From positions 496,001-560,000 of the forward strand of contig NZ_CCVW01000004.1 of NCBI RefSeq assembly GCF_000756815.1: a stretch of DNA of 64,000 nucleotides, read 5' to 3'. Numbering within the stretch: position 1 is the first letter of the stretch; every line of letters begins with the position of its first letter. The notes beneath the pieces are model-generated. The model was not told the origin of the DNA. It did no database searches and saw only the letters and a list, made by a program, of their open reading frames with translations. The translations under genes and the position numbers were made by a program. The DNA is from Legionella massiliensis. GTDB lineage: Bacteria; Pseudomonadota; Gammaproteobacteria; Legionellales; Legionellaceae. Positions 35,898-44,345 of this stretch are shown here, in pieces.

Positions 35898-36377
35898 ACT
35901 GAACTGTTCATCCTTGTCATTTTCTTCTTCTTGTTTGGCATGAATGCCCTGAGTTATTTTTGTGATTATCGGTGTTAATACTGCTTCAACATTATATGAT
36001 CTACATGGCTTTTCTATTTCAGGAAGCCTCATCCCGCAAACCTCATCAAAGCTTTGTAGCATCTTTGGATCATTGGTCCAAAGAACAATTGGTACATCTA
36101 TATTTCTCTCGCGCATTGCTTCTGCAACATCTGGTCCATTCACTTTAGCTAGAAGTGTTGTTGGATAGGTGTCCAAACGGCCGTCTAAAATGACTAAGTT
36201 GTAATGATTTACTGGGTTCAATAGATAGTTACAGGCTTCAACGCCGTTAGCTATCGTTTTGATCACACAATTGGGGAAACTATCGGTTAATATGTCTTTC
36301 ATTTTTTTGCGGTGATGAGGGTCGTCTTCAACTAAAACAATTAAAATCTCACCTTGTCGAGTAATGTCTTCGGCCAT
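35886..36377 (-). CDS. Stand-alone response-regulator receiver protein
   Basis: The 163-aa protein is a single receiver domain without an output domain. It shows the acidic pocket VEDDPHH, phospho-acceptor Asp in LVILDGRLD, the Thr in VLWTNDP and the conserved Lys in EIEKPC. The tail is charged (KQEEENDKDEQ). No kinase gene is adjacent, so its phosphodonor is unknown. ATG 36377 gives a normal receiver; the frame extends to a TTG at 36446, which would add 23 residues without resemblance to the family. Its 3' end overlaps the convergent 523-aa gene by 12 bp. Confidence 0.82.
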   Translation of the reverse strand: MAEDITRQGEILIVLVEDDPHHRKKMKDILTDSFPNCVIKTIANGVEACNYLLNPVNHYNLVILDGRLDTYPTTLLAKVNGPDVAEAMRERNIDVPIVLWTNDPKMLQSFDEVCGMRLPEIEKPCRSYNVEAVLTPIITKITQGIHAKQEEENDKDEQFSLKL

Positions 36378-36527
36378 AGATTGCTCGCAAACAGAGGATT
36401 CTGAACTATAGTATAGCAAGCTGTTGTAAAAATACTCGGCCTTCAAGGCTAATTTCTCATTTCTGCTTCATAAAAAACAAAAAGTAGTTATTTAAAGCAA
36501 TGAAGGGTTATTCTAAGAAAACAAGTT

Positions 36528-36536
36528 TGATATACT
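36528..36536 (+). promoter_or_regulatory. Candidate extended -10 promoter of rnm-yciO
   Basis: TGATATACT is an extended -10 (TG-A-TATACT). The -35 region is poor. A start near 36543 would give a leader of about 37 nt before ATG 36580. Confidence 0.42.
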
Positions 36537-36579
36537 CGCTACTTCGCCTATAGAAAACATACGTTAATTTTTGATGCTC

Positions 36580-37407
36580 ATGATTGATTTACACTGTCAT
36601 TCACATTTTTCTGATGGGAAACTTAGTCCAGAAGCCCTGATTGATAAAGCTTTAGAGTCTAATGTCCAGATTTTGGCCCTAACAGACCATGATACCGTTG
36701 CAGGGCTTAAAAGTCTGCATGAGGCCGCGTCCAACCATCCTATCCAAATTATTAATGGTATCGAATTAAGTACACGTTGGAAAAAATACGATATTCATAT
36801 TATCGGTTTGAATATTGAGCCAGAGAATGAAGAACTTGTCAGGCTTATTAAACAGCAATCTGAGAGCCGCATTAATCGCGCCTTAGAAATTGCTGAGAAA
36901 ATGAGGCTCTGCGGTCTTGAAAACGCCTATGAAAAGGCTTGTGAACTTGCCGGACACCGGCGTGTTGGTCGTCCTCATTTTGCCCAGGTTTTAATCAATG
37001 AAGGTTTGGCTAGTGATATGCAGTCTGCTTTTAAACGTTACTTAGCTAGGGGTAGACCTGCTTATATTCCTACACCATGGATATCTGTTCCAGAGGCTGT
37101 GCAGGGAATTATTGCAGCGGAGGGGCAGGCAGTTATTGCTCATCCTCTTAAATATAAGTTAACTCGAACCAAATTACAGACGTTGATTAGCGAATTTAAA
37201 GAGGCTGGTGGTACTGGCATGGAAGTGATTTCAGGGGAGATGACGACCACGCAAATCCAAGAGATGGTAGGGCTTTGTATGCGTTATCAATTACTCGCAT
37301 CAACAGGTTCTGACTATCATGGCGATACTTTATCGCGTATCCCTCTTGGAAGACAGCAGCAACTACCGTTAAACTGTATGCCAGTATGGCAACAATGGAT
37401 CAGATAA
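36580..37407 (+). CDS. rnm: PHP-domain phosphoesterase, RNase AM (YciV/TrpH)
   Basis: This 275-aa PHP-family metallophosphoesterase resembles Escherichia coli RNase AM, a 5'-3' exoribonuclease that trims rRNA 5' ends and hydrolyses 3',5'-bisphosphonucleotides. Metal ligands are visible in DLHCHSHFSDG, TDHDTVAG, NGIELST, VGRPHFAQ, VIAHPLKY and GSDYHGD. The start is one of three nearby in-frame codons (TTG 36571, ATG 36574, ATG 36580); I take the last because it places DLHCHSH at the normal distance. yciO follows 12 bp later, as in Escherichia coli. Confidence 0.93.
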   Translation: MIDLHCHSHFSDGKLSPEALIDKALESNVQILALTDHDTVAGLKSLHEAASNHPIQIINGIELSTRWKKYDIHIIGLNIEPENEELVRLIKQQSESRINRALEIAEKMRLCGLENAYEKACELAGHRRVGRPHFAQVLINEGLASDMQSAFKRYLARGRPAYIPTPWISVPEAVQGIIAAEGQAVIAHPLKYKLTRTKLQTLISEFKEAGGTGMEVISGEMTTTQIQEMVGLCMRYQLLASTGSDYHGDTLSRIPLGRQQQLPLNCMPVWQQWIR

Positions 37408-37419
37408 CAGGGGACTTTA

Positions 37420-38040
37420 ATGGGTCAGTTTTTTGCAATTCATCCTGATAATCCGCAGTCACGCTTGCTTCGACAAGCAGCAGCTATCATTGAAGATGGC
37501 GGCGTTATTGTTTACCCAACAGACTCAGGCTATGCATTAGGCTGTCAATTAGGTAATAAGGCTGCTTTGGAGCGCATTCGACGGTTAAGGCATTTAGATA
37601 AAAACCACAATATGACCCTAGTTTGCCGCGATTTATCCCAATTAGGTACCTATGCAAAAGTATCTAACGCAATTTTCAGGTTACTGAAAGCCTTTACTCC
37701 AGGTTCATACACCTTCATTTTGAATGCAACTCATGAGGTGCCTCGCTTGATGTTACATCCCAAGCGTAAAACCTTGGGTTTGCGTGTGCCTGAAAATAAC
37801 ATTACCTTATCATTGCTTGATTGCCTTGAAACACCATTGATGAGTACAACCCTGATTTTACCGGGCGCCTCAGCTCCCCTAAGTGAGCCAGAAGCGATTA
37901 AAGATTTGCTGGGCAATCAAATTGATTTAATTATCGACGGCGGAAATTGTGGCCATGAACCCACTACAGTGATCGATCTGACTGGTGATTACCCCGTTAT
38001 TGTGAGAGAAGGCAAGGGCGATCCTGAGCCTTTTCGCTAA
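37420..38040 (+). CDS. yciO: YciO/Sua5/YrdC family protein
   Basis: YciO belongs to the Sua5/TsaC (YrdC) family, whose best-known members make threonylcarbamoyl-AMP for tRNA t6A. YciO itself has only weak activity in Escherichia coli and its role is unsettled. The 206-aa protein has IVYPTDSGYALGC, the KxR-like RLRHLDKNHNMTLVC, FTPGSYTFIL, LGLRVPEN and a closing VIVREGKGDPEPF. It is paired with rnm, as expected for yciO rather than tsaC. Confidence 0.92.
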   Translation: MGQFFAIHPDNPQSRLLRQAAAIIEDGGVIVYPTDSGYALGCQLGNKAALERIRRLRHLDKNHNMTLVCRDLSQLGTYAKVSNAIFRLLKAFTPGSYTFILNATHEVPRLMLHPKRKTLGLRVPENNITLSLLDCLETPLMSTTLILPGASAPLSEPEAIKDLLGNQIDLIIDGGNCGHEPTTVIDLTGDYPVIVREGKGDPEPFR

Positions 38041-38050
38041 TATAGAAAAT

Positions 38051-38128
38051 GTAGCCTGGATGTAGCAAAGCGAAATCCGAAAGGTCGGACCACTGTTCCC
38101 GGATTTCGCTTCGTTACATCTAGGGTAC
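38051..38128. repeat. Palindromic repeat, GTAGCCTGGATG family, copy 3
   Basis: It starts 10 bp after the yciO stop and is more diverged than the copies at 6746 and 10461. ACTGCCATTGAGTTAAGG, seen beside the repeat at 6591 too, follows at 38141-38158. Confidence 0.85.
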
Positions 38129-38172
38129 GGTATTGCTCGTACTGCCATTGAGTTAAGGGTGCTACATCAAAA

Positions 38173-38363
38173 CCGTTCGGGCTGAGGAGGCCTTTAGGCT
38201 GTCTCGAAGCCTTGCAGAGTGTGACGCTTCGAGGGCTGTGTATGCGCCAAACCTCTCAAAGAACGGTGTCTGAGGGATCGTGCTAGAGCGGATGGGGGGC
38301 TTCTGATTCGAAGTTCTTTCCTGATATTTGCCCCAAAGGGGCTGAGTTGCTCAGCGCGAACGG
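38173..38363. repeat. 191-bp element with terminal inverted repeats, copy 1
   Basis: The element starts CCGTTCGGGCTGAGGAGGCC and ends CTGAGTTGCTCAGCGCGAACGG (last part GCGCGAACGG), so its ends are inverted repeats. A diverged second copy is at about 44123-44320. It carries no open frame with coding character. Size and structure suggest a MITE. Together with the preceding palindrome it fills the 410 bp between yciO and trpS. Confidence 0.78.
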
Positions 38364-38450
38364 TTATAAAACCCCGTAACTTAATAACAGTAGGTATTGC
38401 TCGGTCTAAGTGAGCCATAAAATAGTTATAAATTAAGATTAAGGATTTAG

Positions 38451-39665
38451 ATGTCAGCTTTATTTAGCGCTAACAAGCGAGTTGTGTCGGGAATGCGAGC
38501 CAGTGGCCGTTTACATCTTGGGCATTACCATGGCGTACTCAAGAATTGGCTGAAATTACAACATCAGTATGATTGTTACTTCTTTGTTGCTGATTGGCAT
38601 GGCTTAACCACACGTTATGATGAACCTGGTTTCATTGAAACAATTCTCTGGGATATGGTCGTTGATTGGCTTGCCTGTGGTCTTAATCCAAGTTTGTCCA
38701 AAGTTTTCATTCAATCCTGGGTGCCAGAGCATGCTGAATTGCATCTGCTTTTATCAATGATTACGCCAATAGGCTGGCTTGAGAGGGTGCCAACCTATAA
38801 AGATCAATTGGCTAAGCTGCATCATAAAGATCTGACAACCTATGGTTTCTTAGGTTATCCCGTATTGCAAAGTGCGGATGTTCTTCTCTATCAGGCGGAC
38901 TATGTGCCTGTAGGCGAGGATCAGGTTGCCCATATTGAATTAACCCGAGAAATAGCACGACGCTTTAACTATCTTTATGGTCGTGAACCTAATTTTGAAG
39001 CCTTAGCAGCTGAAGCTATCAAGAAAATGGGTAAAAAGAATGGTCAGCTTTACTCTGAACTGCGTAAGGAGTTCCAGCAAGATGGCTCACATGAATCATT
39101 GAACACTGCGCGGGCTTTGATTGAGAACCAAAATAACCTATCCATTGGTGATAAAGAACGTCTGCTCGGCTATTTGGATGGCTCAGGAAAGATAATCCTA
39201 ACAGAGCCACAGCCTATGTTGACTGAAACCTCTAAAATGCCTGGTATAGATGGGCAAAAAATGTCTAAGTCTTACAATAATTTCATCAGTCTACGTGAAG
39301 AACCAGCCCAGGTTGAAAAGAAAATCCTAACGATGCCAACGGATCCTGCGCGTGTAAAACGTACCGATCCAGGAGATCCGGATAAATGCCCGGTTTGGCA
39401 ATTACATAAAGTCTATTCTTCCTCCGAGGTAAAAGATTGGGTACAAACAGGCTGTACTACAGCGGGTATTGGTTGTATTGATTGTAAACGACCGGTCGTT
39501 GATGCCATTAAGCAAGAGCTTGCGCCAATACAGACTGCAATTAATGATTATGAAGCTGATCTAGGTTCGGTCAAACGTATCGTTGCTGAAGGCTCTGAAG
39601 CGGCTCGGGAAGAGGCGATTAAAAATCTGAGTACTGTCCGTGAAGTTATGGGTTTGGATTATTAA
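38451..39665 (+). CDS. trpS: Tryptophanyl-tRNA synthetase
   Basis: TrpS charges tRNA-Trp. The class I signature is present as SGRLHLGHYHG (HIGH-like) and GQKMSKSYNN (KMSKS). PVGEDQVAHIELTREIARRFN is the typical tryptophan-site helix. At 404 aa the protein is longer than the usual 330-340; the extra length is an insertion of about 65 residues before the KMSKS loop (from about AEAIKKMGKKNG to GKIILTEP). Cysteines CTTAGIGCIDC near residues 340-350 could bind zinc or Fe-S, as in some TrpRS subgroups. The stop overlaps the scpA start (TAATG). Confidence 0.95.
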   Translation: MSALFSANKRVVSGMRASGRLHLGHYHGVLKNWLKLQHQYDCYFFVADWHGLTTRYDEPGFIETILWDMVVDWLACGLNPSLSKVFIQSWVPEHAELHLLLSMITPIGWLERVPTYKDQLAKLHHKDLTTYGFLGYPVLQSADVLLYQADYVPVGEDQVAHIELTREIARRFNYLYGREPNFEALAAEAIKKMGKKNGQLYSELRKEFQQDGSHESLNTARALIENQNNLSIGDKERLLGYLDGSGKIILTEPQPMLTETSKMPGIDGQKMSKSYNNFISLREEPAQVEKKILTMPTDPARVKRTDPGDPDKCPVWQLHKVYSSSEVKDWVQTGCTTAGIGCIDCKRPVVDAIKQELAPIQTAINDYEADLGSVKRIVAEGSEAAREEAIKNLSTVREVMGLDY

Positions 39666-40471
39666 TGAATACCGAACTATCAGCACCACAGTTATCCGTG
39701 TTAGCCGTTGTCTCAGGACAACCGCTAACCGAGATGCCCGCTGATCTGTTTATTCCGCCTGATGCTCTTGAAGTACTTTTGGATTCCTTTTCAGGACCGC
39801 TTGACTTACTGCTTTACCTGATTCGCCGTCAAAATATCGATATTTTAGATATTCCAATTGCTCATATTACTGCGCAATACATGCAGTATATTCAGCTTAT
39901 GGAGGAGAATCGCTTGGAACTGGCTGCCGACTATTTAGTAATGGCAGCAATGCTTGCGGAAATAAAGTCACGCCTGCTTCTACCACCAAGCCCTAGCCAG
40001 CAAGACGATATTGAAGACGATCCGCGCATGGAATTAGTAAGAAAATTACAAGCCTATGAGCAAATGAAAAATGCAGCGCAGATGATTGAAGAATTACCGC
40101 GCTGCGATAGAGATTTTTTCCGTTTCTCTATTACCTGTGAAAAACTAGAGCGTGCAATTATTCATCCAGATGTTGAATTAGCTAATTTAACCGAGGTAAT
40201 GCGTGACGTACTAAAGAGACAAAGTCATCTAGTTAACCATCAAATTGCCAGAGAGCCACTTTCCGTACGTGAGCGAATGGCTACAGTTCTGGAACGTTTA
40301 TCGCGAGATAGAACAATCAGTTTCACCCAGTTATTCAATCGTTCAGAGGGGCGTATGGGCTTGGCCGTTACCTTATTGGCTATTTTAGAGTTGGCAAGAC
40401 AGTCCTTGCTGGTTATCACCCAAACCAGCGCTTACGCCGCCATTCATTTACAGGCGGTGCACCATGAATAA
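39665..40471 (+). CDS. scpA: Segregation and condensation protein A
   Basis: ScpA is the kleisin of the SMC-ScpAB condensin. The 268-aa protein contains FSGPLDLLLYLIRRQNIDILDIPI (core GPLDLLLYLIRRQNIDI) and the helical LAADYLVMAAMLAEIKSRLLLP. These are the SMC-binding N-terminal helices. The C-terminal winged helix includes VTLLAILELARQ. TAATG coupling to trpS and an 8-bp overlap with scpB show an operon. Because this family of gammaproteobacteria often uses MukBEF or SMC-ScpAB but not both, an smc gene is expected elsewhere. Confidence 0.95.
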   Translation: MNTELSAPQLSVLAVVSGQPLTEMPADLFIPPDALEVLLDSFSGPLDLLLYLIRRQNIDILDIPIAHITAQYMQYIQLMEENRLELAADYLVMAAMLAEIKSRLLLPPSPSQQDDIEDDPRMELVRKLQAYEQMKNAAQMIEELPRCDRDFFRFSITCEKLERAIIHPDVELANLTEVMRDVLKRQSHLVNHQIAREPLSVRERMATVLERLSRDRTISFTQLFNRSEGRMGLAVTLLAILELARQSLLVITQTSAYAAIHLQAVHHE

Positions 40472-41033
40472 TTCAGAGCTTAAGTTAGTGTTAGAGGCTT
40501 TGTTAATGAATTCAACGGATCCCTTATCCTTAGATCAGTTGGAAGCAATTTTTGAAGAATGGCAAAAACCGCAGCGTGAGCAACTACGGGCTGCTTTAAA
40601 AGAATTGGCCGAAGATTATGAGGATAGGGCTATTGAGCTGAAGCTCTTGGCTAGCGGTTATTGTATACAAACTAGGGTTAAATATAGTCCCTGGATTAGC
40701 CGCTTATATGCAGAAAGGCCTATGAAGTATTCCCGAGCTTTGTTAGAAACTCTGGCGATTATTGCCTACCAGCAACCAGTAACCCGTGCTGATATTGAAG
40801 ATATTCGTGGTGTTGCGGTATCTAGTTCTATTTTAAAAACCTTGGTTGAACGTGAGTGGGTTAGGATTGCTGGCCATCGTGATATCCCAGGGAAACCGGC
40901 GGTTTATGTAACAACTAAAACCTTTCTTGATTATTTTAATCTGACAAGTATTAATGATTTGCCTGCTCTACAGCCGATAAAAGAATTTATAGCTGTAGCA
41001 GCAGAGCAACCAGAAGAAGAGTGTGTTGAATAA
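40464..41033 (+). CDS. scpB: Segregation and condensation protein B
   Basis: ScpB is the dimeric winged-helix partner of ScpA in the SMC condensin complex. The 189-aa protein has LKLVLEALLMNSTDPLSLDQ at the start and the signature YSRALLETLAIIAYQQPVTR followed by ADIEDIRGV. It ends with an acidic tail. It overlaps scpA by 8 bp and rluB by 1 bp (TAATG). The order scpA-scpB-rluB is widely conserved. Confidence 0.96.
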   Translation: MNNSELKLVLEALLMNSTDPLSLDQLEAIFEEWQKPQREQLRAALKELAEDYEDRAIELKLLASGYCIQTRVKYSPWISRLYAERPMKYSRALLETLAIIAYQQPVTRADIEDIRGVAVSSSILKTLVEREWVRIAGHRDIPGKPAVYVTTKTFLDYFNLTSINDLPALQPIKEFIAVAAEQPEEECVE

Positions 41034-41767
41034 TGAGTAGCGAACGATTACAAAAAATATTAAGCCAGGCTGGCTTAGGCTCAAGGCGCGAGATAGAGCG
41101 TTGGATTGAGCAAGGCTTAGTCGCTGTAAATGGCAAGGTAGCTAAGTTAGGGGATGGAGCAAGCGCTGAGGATAAAATATCAGTTAATGGCCGTCTCATT
41201 GCCAATCCGCTTAAGACGCAGGCTAAGACTCGTATACTGGTTTATCATAAGCCAGTAGGTGAAATTTCCAGCCGCAATGATCCCAAACATTCCCGCACAG
41301 TCTTTGACAAGCTCCCCCCCTTAAAACAGGGGCGCTGGGTACAAGTTGGCCGTCTAGATATTAATACTTCCGGGCTTTTGATTTTCACTAACGATGGTGA
41401 GCTAGCTAATCGCCTGATGCATCCCAAATTCGCCCTTGAAAGGGAATATGCCGTACGAGTTCGTGGTCAAGTCAGTCAGGAAGCTCTCAATGCGATGCTG
41501 AAAGGGGTTGAATTAGATGATGGCAAAGCCCAGTTTAAACGTATTGAATTCCGTGGAGGGGAGGGAACCAATGCTTGGTATCATGTTGTCTTGACTGAGG
41601 GGCGCAATCGCGAAGTACGGCGCTTATGGCAGTCTCAAGGTGTTGAAGTCAGTCGGCTTATTCGTATCCGCTACGGCAAGCTAACTATGCCTCGCTCGCT
41701 TGCTCGGGGAAATTATAAGGAATTAGTCCCGAAAGAGGTTGAAGGTTTTTTGTCGAGTCTTAAATGA
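41033..41767 (+). CDS. rluB: 23S rRNA pseudouridine synthase RluB
   Basis: RluB makes pseudouridine 2605 in 23S rRNA. The 244-aa protein has an S4-like RNA-binding domain (ERLQKILSQAGLGSRREIER) followed by the RsuA-type catalytic domain with GRLDINTSGLLIFTNDGELA, which contains the catalytic Asp. The closing TEGRNREVRRLW motif is typical. It is translationally coupled to scpB. Assignment to RluB rather than RluE or RluF rests on the scpAB context. Confidence 0.94.
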   Translation: MSSERLQKILSQAGLGSRREIERWIEQGLVAVNGKVAKLGDGASAEDKISVNGRLIANPLKTQAKTRILVYHKPVGEISSRNDPKHSRTVFDKLPPLKQGRWVQVGRLDINTSGLLIFTNDGELANRLMHPKFALEREYAVRVRGQVSQEALNAMLKGVELDDGKAQFKRIEFRGGEGTNAWYHVVLTEGRNREVRRLWQSQGVEVSRLIRIRYGKLTMPRSLARGNYKELVPKEVEGFLSSLK

Positions 41768-41876
41768 GTTTTTCTCTCGAGATGGGCCAAAATTGGACTT
41801 TCCTGAGTACGGAGTGAGCTATTACATTGGCACTGAGCTTAGCTAGGAATAGGTTCCTGCCTTCGCGGGAATGACA
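41768..41876. repeat. Mixed repeat fragments after rluB
   Basis: TTTTTCTCTCGAGATGGGCC resembles the right arm of the element near 13860. TGAGCTATTAC (41815-41825) is the reverse form of the GTAATAGGTCA boundary motif. A half copy of the CCTTCGCGGGAATGAC repeat lies at about 41850-41874. No gene is seen. Confidence 0.65.
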
Positions 41877-41985
41877 CAAAAGAACAGAAAGAACTTAGAG
41901 GAACATATTTTCTGTTTAAAAAAATGTCGGGGTGACTCAGAGCAAAGCGGTAATAGGTCACCCTCGTTATCCAAATATCGCCCGT

Positions 41986-42442
41986 CATCCCGAATATAGT
42001 GAGGGATCTCCGGGATTAGCACAGTGCCACACTCAGGAGATGTCTCTCTACGTTCGACATGACGTATGTATTTGGGAGCACCCCAGCCCCTTAGGGGCAA
42101 TGGCCTCGTCATCCCGAACATAGTGAGGGTTCTCCGGGATTAGCACAGTGCCACACTCAGGAGATGTCTCTCTACGCTCGACATGACGTATGTATTTGGG
42201 AGCACCCCAGCCCCTTAGGGGCAATGGCCTCGTCATCCCGAACATAGTGAGGGATCTCCGGGATTAGCACAGTGCCACACTCAGGAGATGTCTCTCTACG
42301 CTCGACATGACGTACGTATTTGGGAGCACCCCAGCCCCTTAGGGGCAATGGCCTCGTCATCCCGAACATAGTGAGGGATCTCCGGGATTAACACAGTGCC
42401 ACACTCAGGAGATGTCTCTCTACGCTCGACATGACGTACGTA
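41986..42442. repeat. Tandem array of four 124-bp repeats
   Basis: The core AGCACAGTGCC (one copy ACACAGTGCC) is at 42018, 42142, 42266 and 42390, exactly 124 bp apart. Each unit has the 85-bp palindrome seen at 13938-14364 plus a 39-bp linker containing CACCCCAGCCCCTTAGGGGC. Units differ by one to three bases. GTAATAGGTCA (41950-41960) and GTAATAGGCTAC (42446-42457) bracket the array. Short frames inside the array encode only repeat peptide and are not genes. Confidence 0.93.
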
Positions 42443-42463
42443 TTTGTAATAGGCTACTTTCTT

Positions 42464-44020
42464 CTAATTAATCGAAAGCCCAGTTAACTCCTCAGTATCA
42501 TAAATAATGGCCGAGTAGTTTAGCAGTGCATCTTCATTATAAGTTACTTCAAAGGCTTGATTGGTTTGCGGATGTAAAGTTTCAACTTTAAAATAAACAG
42601 CCTTAACTCTATTGCTATTACCTCTATAAATATCAGCTTGCTCTCCACTAATTGAAAAACTAGCAAGAAACATATCACGCAACTGTTCGTCGCCGAATTC
42701 AATCGCTATCTGAGGTAAGGGCTGAAACTGAGCACTTGAATTTTGCTTAGCGATATAGACTCCAGTACTGCCAATTCCATTAGAGGCTTTCAAACGGAGG
42801 GTTGTTTGGTCTTCATTGCTTTTTTCAGCCAGACTATCGTTGGTAATAGCTAGGCCAAGAAATTGAGCAAAACTTATAAAGGTAGTATGCCAGTGATCCC
42901 GGCTAGCCTGATTAGGGAAAATAATATCGATTTCAGGCATACCAGTTAGGTTGGAGGTTGTAATAATCAGGCATTGCTTAGCTAAGGGTGCTTCATTGAC
43001 AACGATAGGCTCAGAAGGAACAACGATAGGTTCTGGAGCTACTAAGATAGGAGCAAGAGGAGCTACAAGTTCGATGACTTCATCGGCGCGGTTATATTCG
43101 AATCTTGATTCCTGTCTTGATACTGGAATATCACTATAGTCTTGAATTTGCCCTTGAATAATGACACCAGAAACCGTGTCGATTTTTAAGAAAGAACCTT
43201 TTTGGGTAAATATTTTATTAGAACTGTCAAAATAAATGGCATTTTGCTGAGTTGCCGTAGCAAAGGTGGAAAATAGTTGGTCACCATAGCTTGTTATAGA
43301 CTCTCCATTTAACAAAAGCATAGTTTCATTCGCTTGTAATCCTAGTAACTTTAACAGAGTATCTCTGTTTTCTTGGCTACCACAGTTAATGGCAAATTCA
43401 CCATTTGCTGCCATATAGGAAGGCATATAGATATGACGAGGATATGACTGATAGCAGACTGGTGTTAGTCCCTTAGGATTGTTTTTATATTGCTCTCCTT
43501 TTCTGAATGCTTCAGGAATAGTTTCCTGTTTCATCTGACCCATGAAGGCATTACGAGCTTCTTCTGATGGAAATCGGATGGCTAATTCACCATTTTTGGC
43601 GCGATAAAGGATTATCCTGGAGTTCTCAGAAGCTAAGATTACCTTGTCATTTTTAGTGAGATATTCACGGCTCCATTGCTGACCAAAAAGTATCGTGCCA
43701 AGGGTATCTATATCTTTAAACAAGTCAGCTTCATTGATGGTAAACAGCTGACTAGCTAAACTCTGTAAAGACAGTTTATGGAGATCAAAAAATTCTTGTA
43801 TCCTTTCTTTTGGATAGTACTTACCGCTTCTTGCATTGAAGCCTTGACCCTTTACAAGGGCATTAATTGCCATAGCAACATCTGTGGCATTTATGACCTC
43901 TTGTGTATCCACATCGCCATCAAGCATCACAATATCGCCGACTATATTAAGAGCGATTTCCTCTAGAATTCTCTTTTTATCATCATTTAAAAGGTTATTT
44001 ACATTATGAGCAATATCCAC
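42464..44020 (-). CDS. Hypothetical 518-aa protein with four related segments
   Basis: I do not recognise the family. Residues 1-120 are helical. Four short segments share strand-F-x-x-x-x-x-R-D/N-helix character: LAIRFPSEEARNAFM (146-160), FAINCGSQENRDTLL (209-223), IDIIFPNQASRDHW (364-377) and IAIEFGDEQLRDMFL (438-452). That pattern resembles the last strand and C-terminal helix of PH-like folds. A Pro/Val-rich linker with APEPIVVPSEPIVV lies at 328-341. The start is GTG 44020 with a perfect GGAGG upstream. A 30-residue copy of its N-terminus, with the same GTG and upstream sequence, lies at 46167-46259. A tandem repeat array abuts the 3' end. Confidence 0.75.
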   Translation of the reverse strand: MDIAHNVNNLLNDDKKRILEEIALNIVGDIVMLDGDVDTQEVINATDVAMAINALVKGQGFNARSGKYYPKERIQEFFDLHKLSLQSLASQLFTINEADLFKDIDTLGTILFGQQWSREYLTKNDKVILASENSRIILYRAKNGELAIRFPSEEARNAFMGQMKQETIPEAFRKGEQYKNNPKGLTPVCYQSYPRHIYMPSYMAANGEFAINCGSQENRDTLLKLLGLQANETMLLLNGESITSYGDQLFSTFATATQQNAIYFDSSNKIFTQKGSFLKIDTVSGVIIQGQIQDYSDIPVSRQESRFEYNRADEVIELVAPLAPILVAPEPIVVPSEPIVVNEAPLAKQCLIITTSNLTGMPEIDIIFPNQASRDHWHTTFISFAQFLGLAITNDSLAEKSNEDQTTLRLKASNGIGSTGVYIAKQNSSAQFQPLPQIAIEFGDEQLRDMFLASFSISGEQADIYRGNSNRVKAVYFKVETLHPQTNQAFEVTYNEDALLNYSAIIYDTEELTGLSIN

Positions 44021-44122
44021 TGTATCCTCCGAGTAGGTTCTAAAGTCACACAGATTATTTATTGATTATTAACAAAATTTAAACAGAACTACGCAAAACT
44101 ATACACCTATAGCATGGTCTAA

Positions 44123-44320
44123 GGGCTGAGGAGGCCTTTAGGCCGTCACGAAACCTTGCACTCTGTGACGCTTCGAGACCTGTGTTTGCGCACATACCTC
44201 TCAAAGAACGGTTTTCATTATTTCCTTCACTTAAGCGTGGAGAAAAGGTGTCCGAACGGCGGAAGGGGCTTCTGATTCGAAGTTCTTTTCTGATATTAGC
44301 CCGAGTTGCTCAGAACGAAT
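44123..44320. repeat. About 200-bp inverted-repeat element, copy 2
   Basis: This diverged copy of 38173-38363 shares GGGCTGAGGAGGCCTTTAGG, TGTGACGCTTCGAG and CTCTCAAAGAACGGT. Its right end is CAGAACGAATGGG. TGACCTATTA (44327-44336) follows, 10 bp before the stop codon of the convergent 554-aa gene. The interval 44021-44345 holds no gene. Confidence 0.75.
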
Positions 44321-44345
44321 GGGCAGTGACCTATTAGCAAAGCTC

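Noticed and set aside
41843-42369. Several overlapping minus-strand frames encoding RHVERRETSPECG-type peptides
   Set aside because: They are translations of the tandem palindrome; similar peptides arise from every copy and there is no ribosome site or family resemblance.
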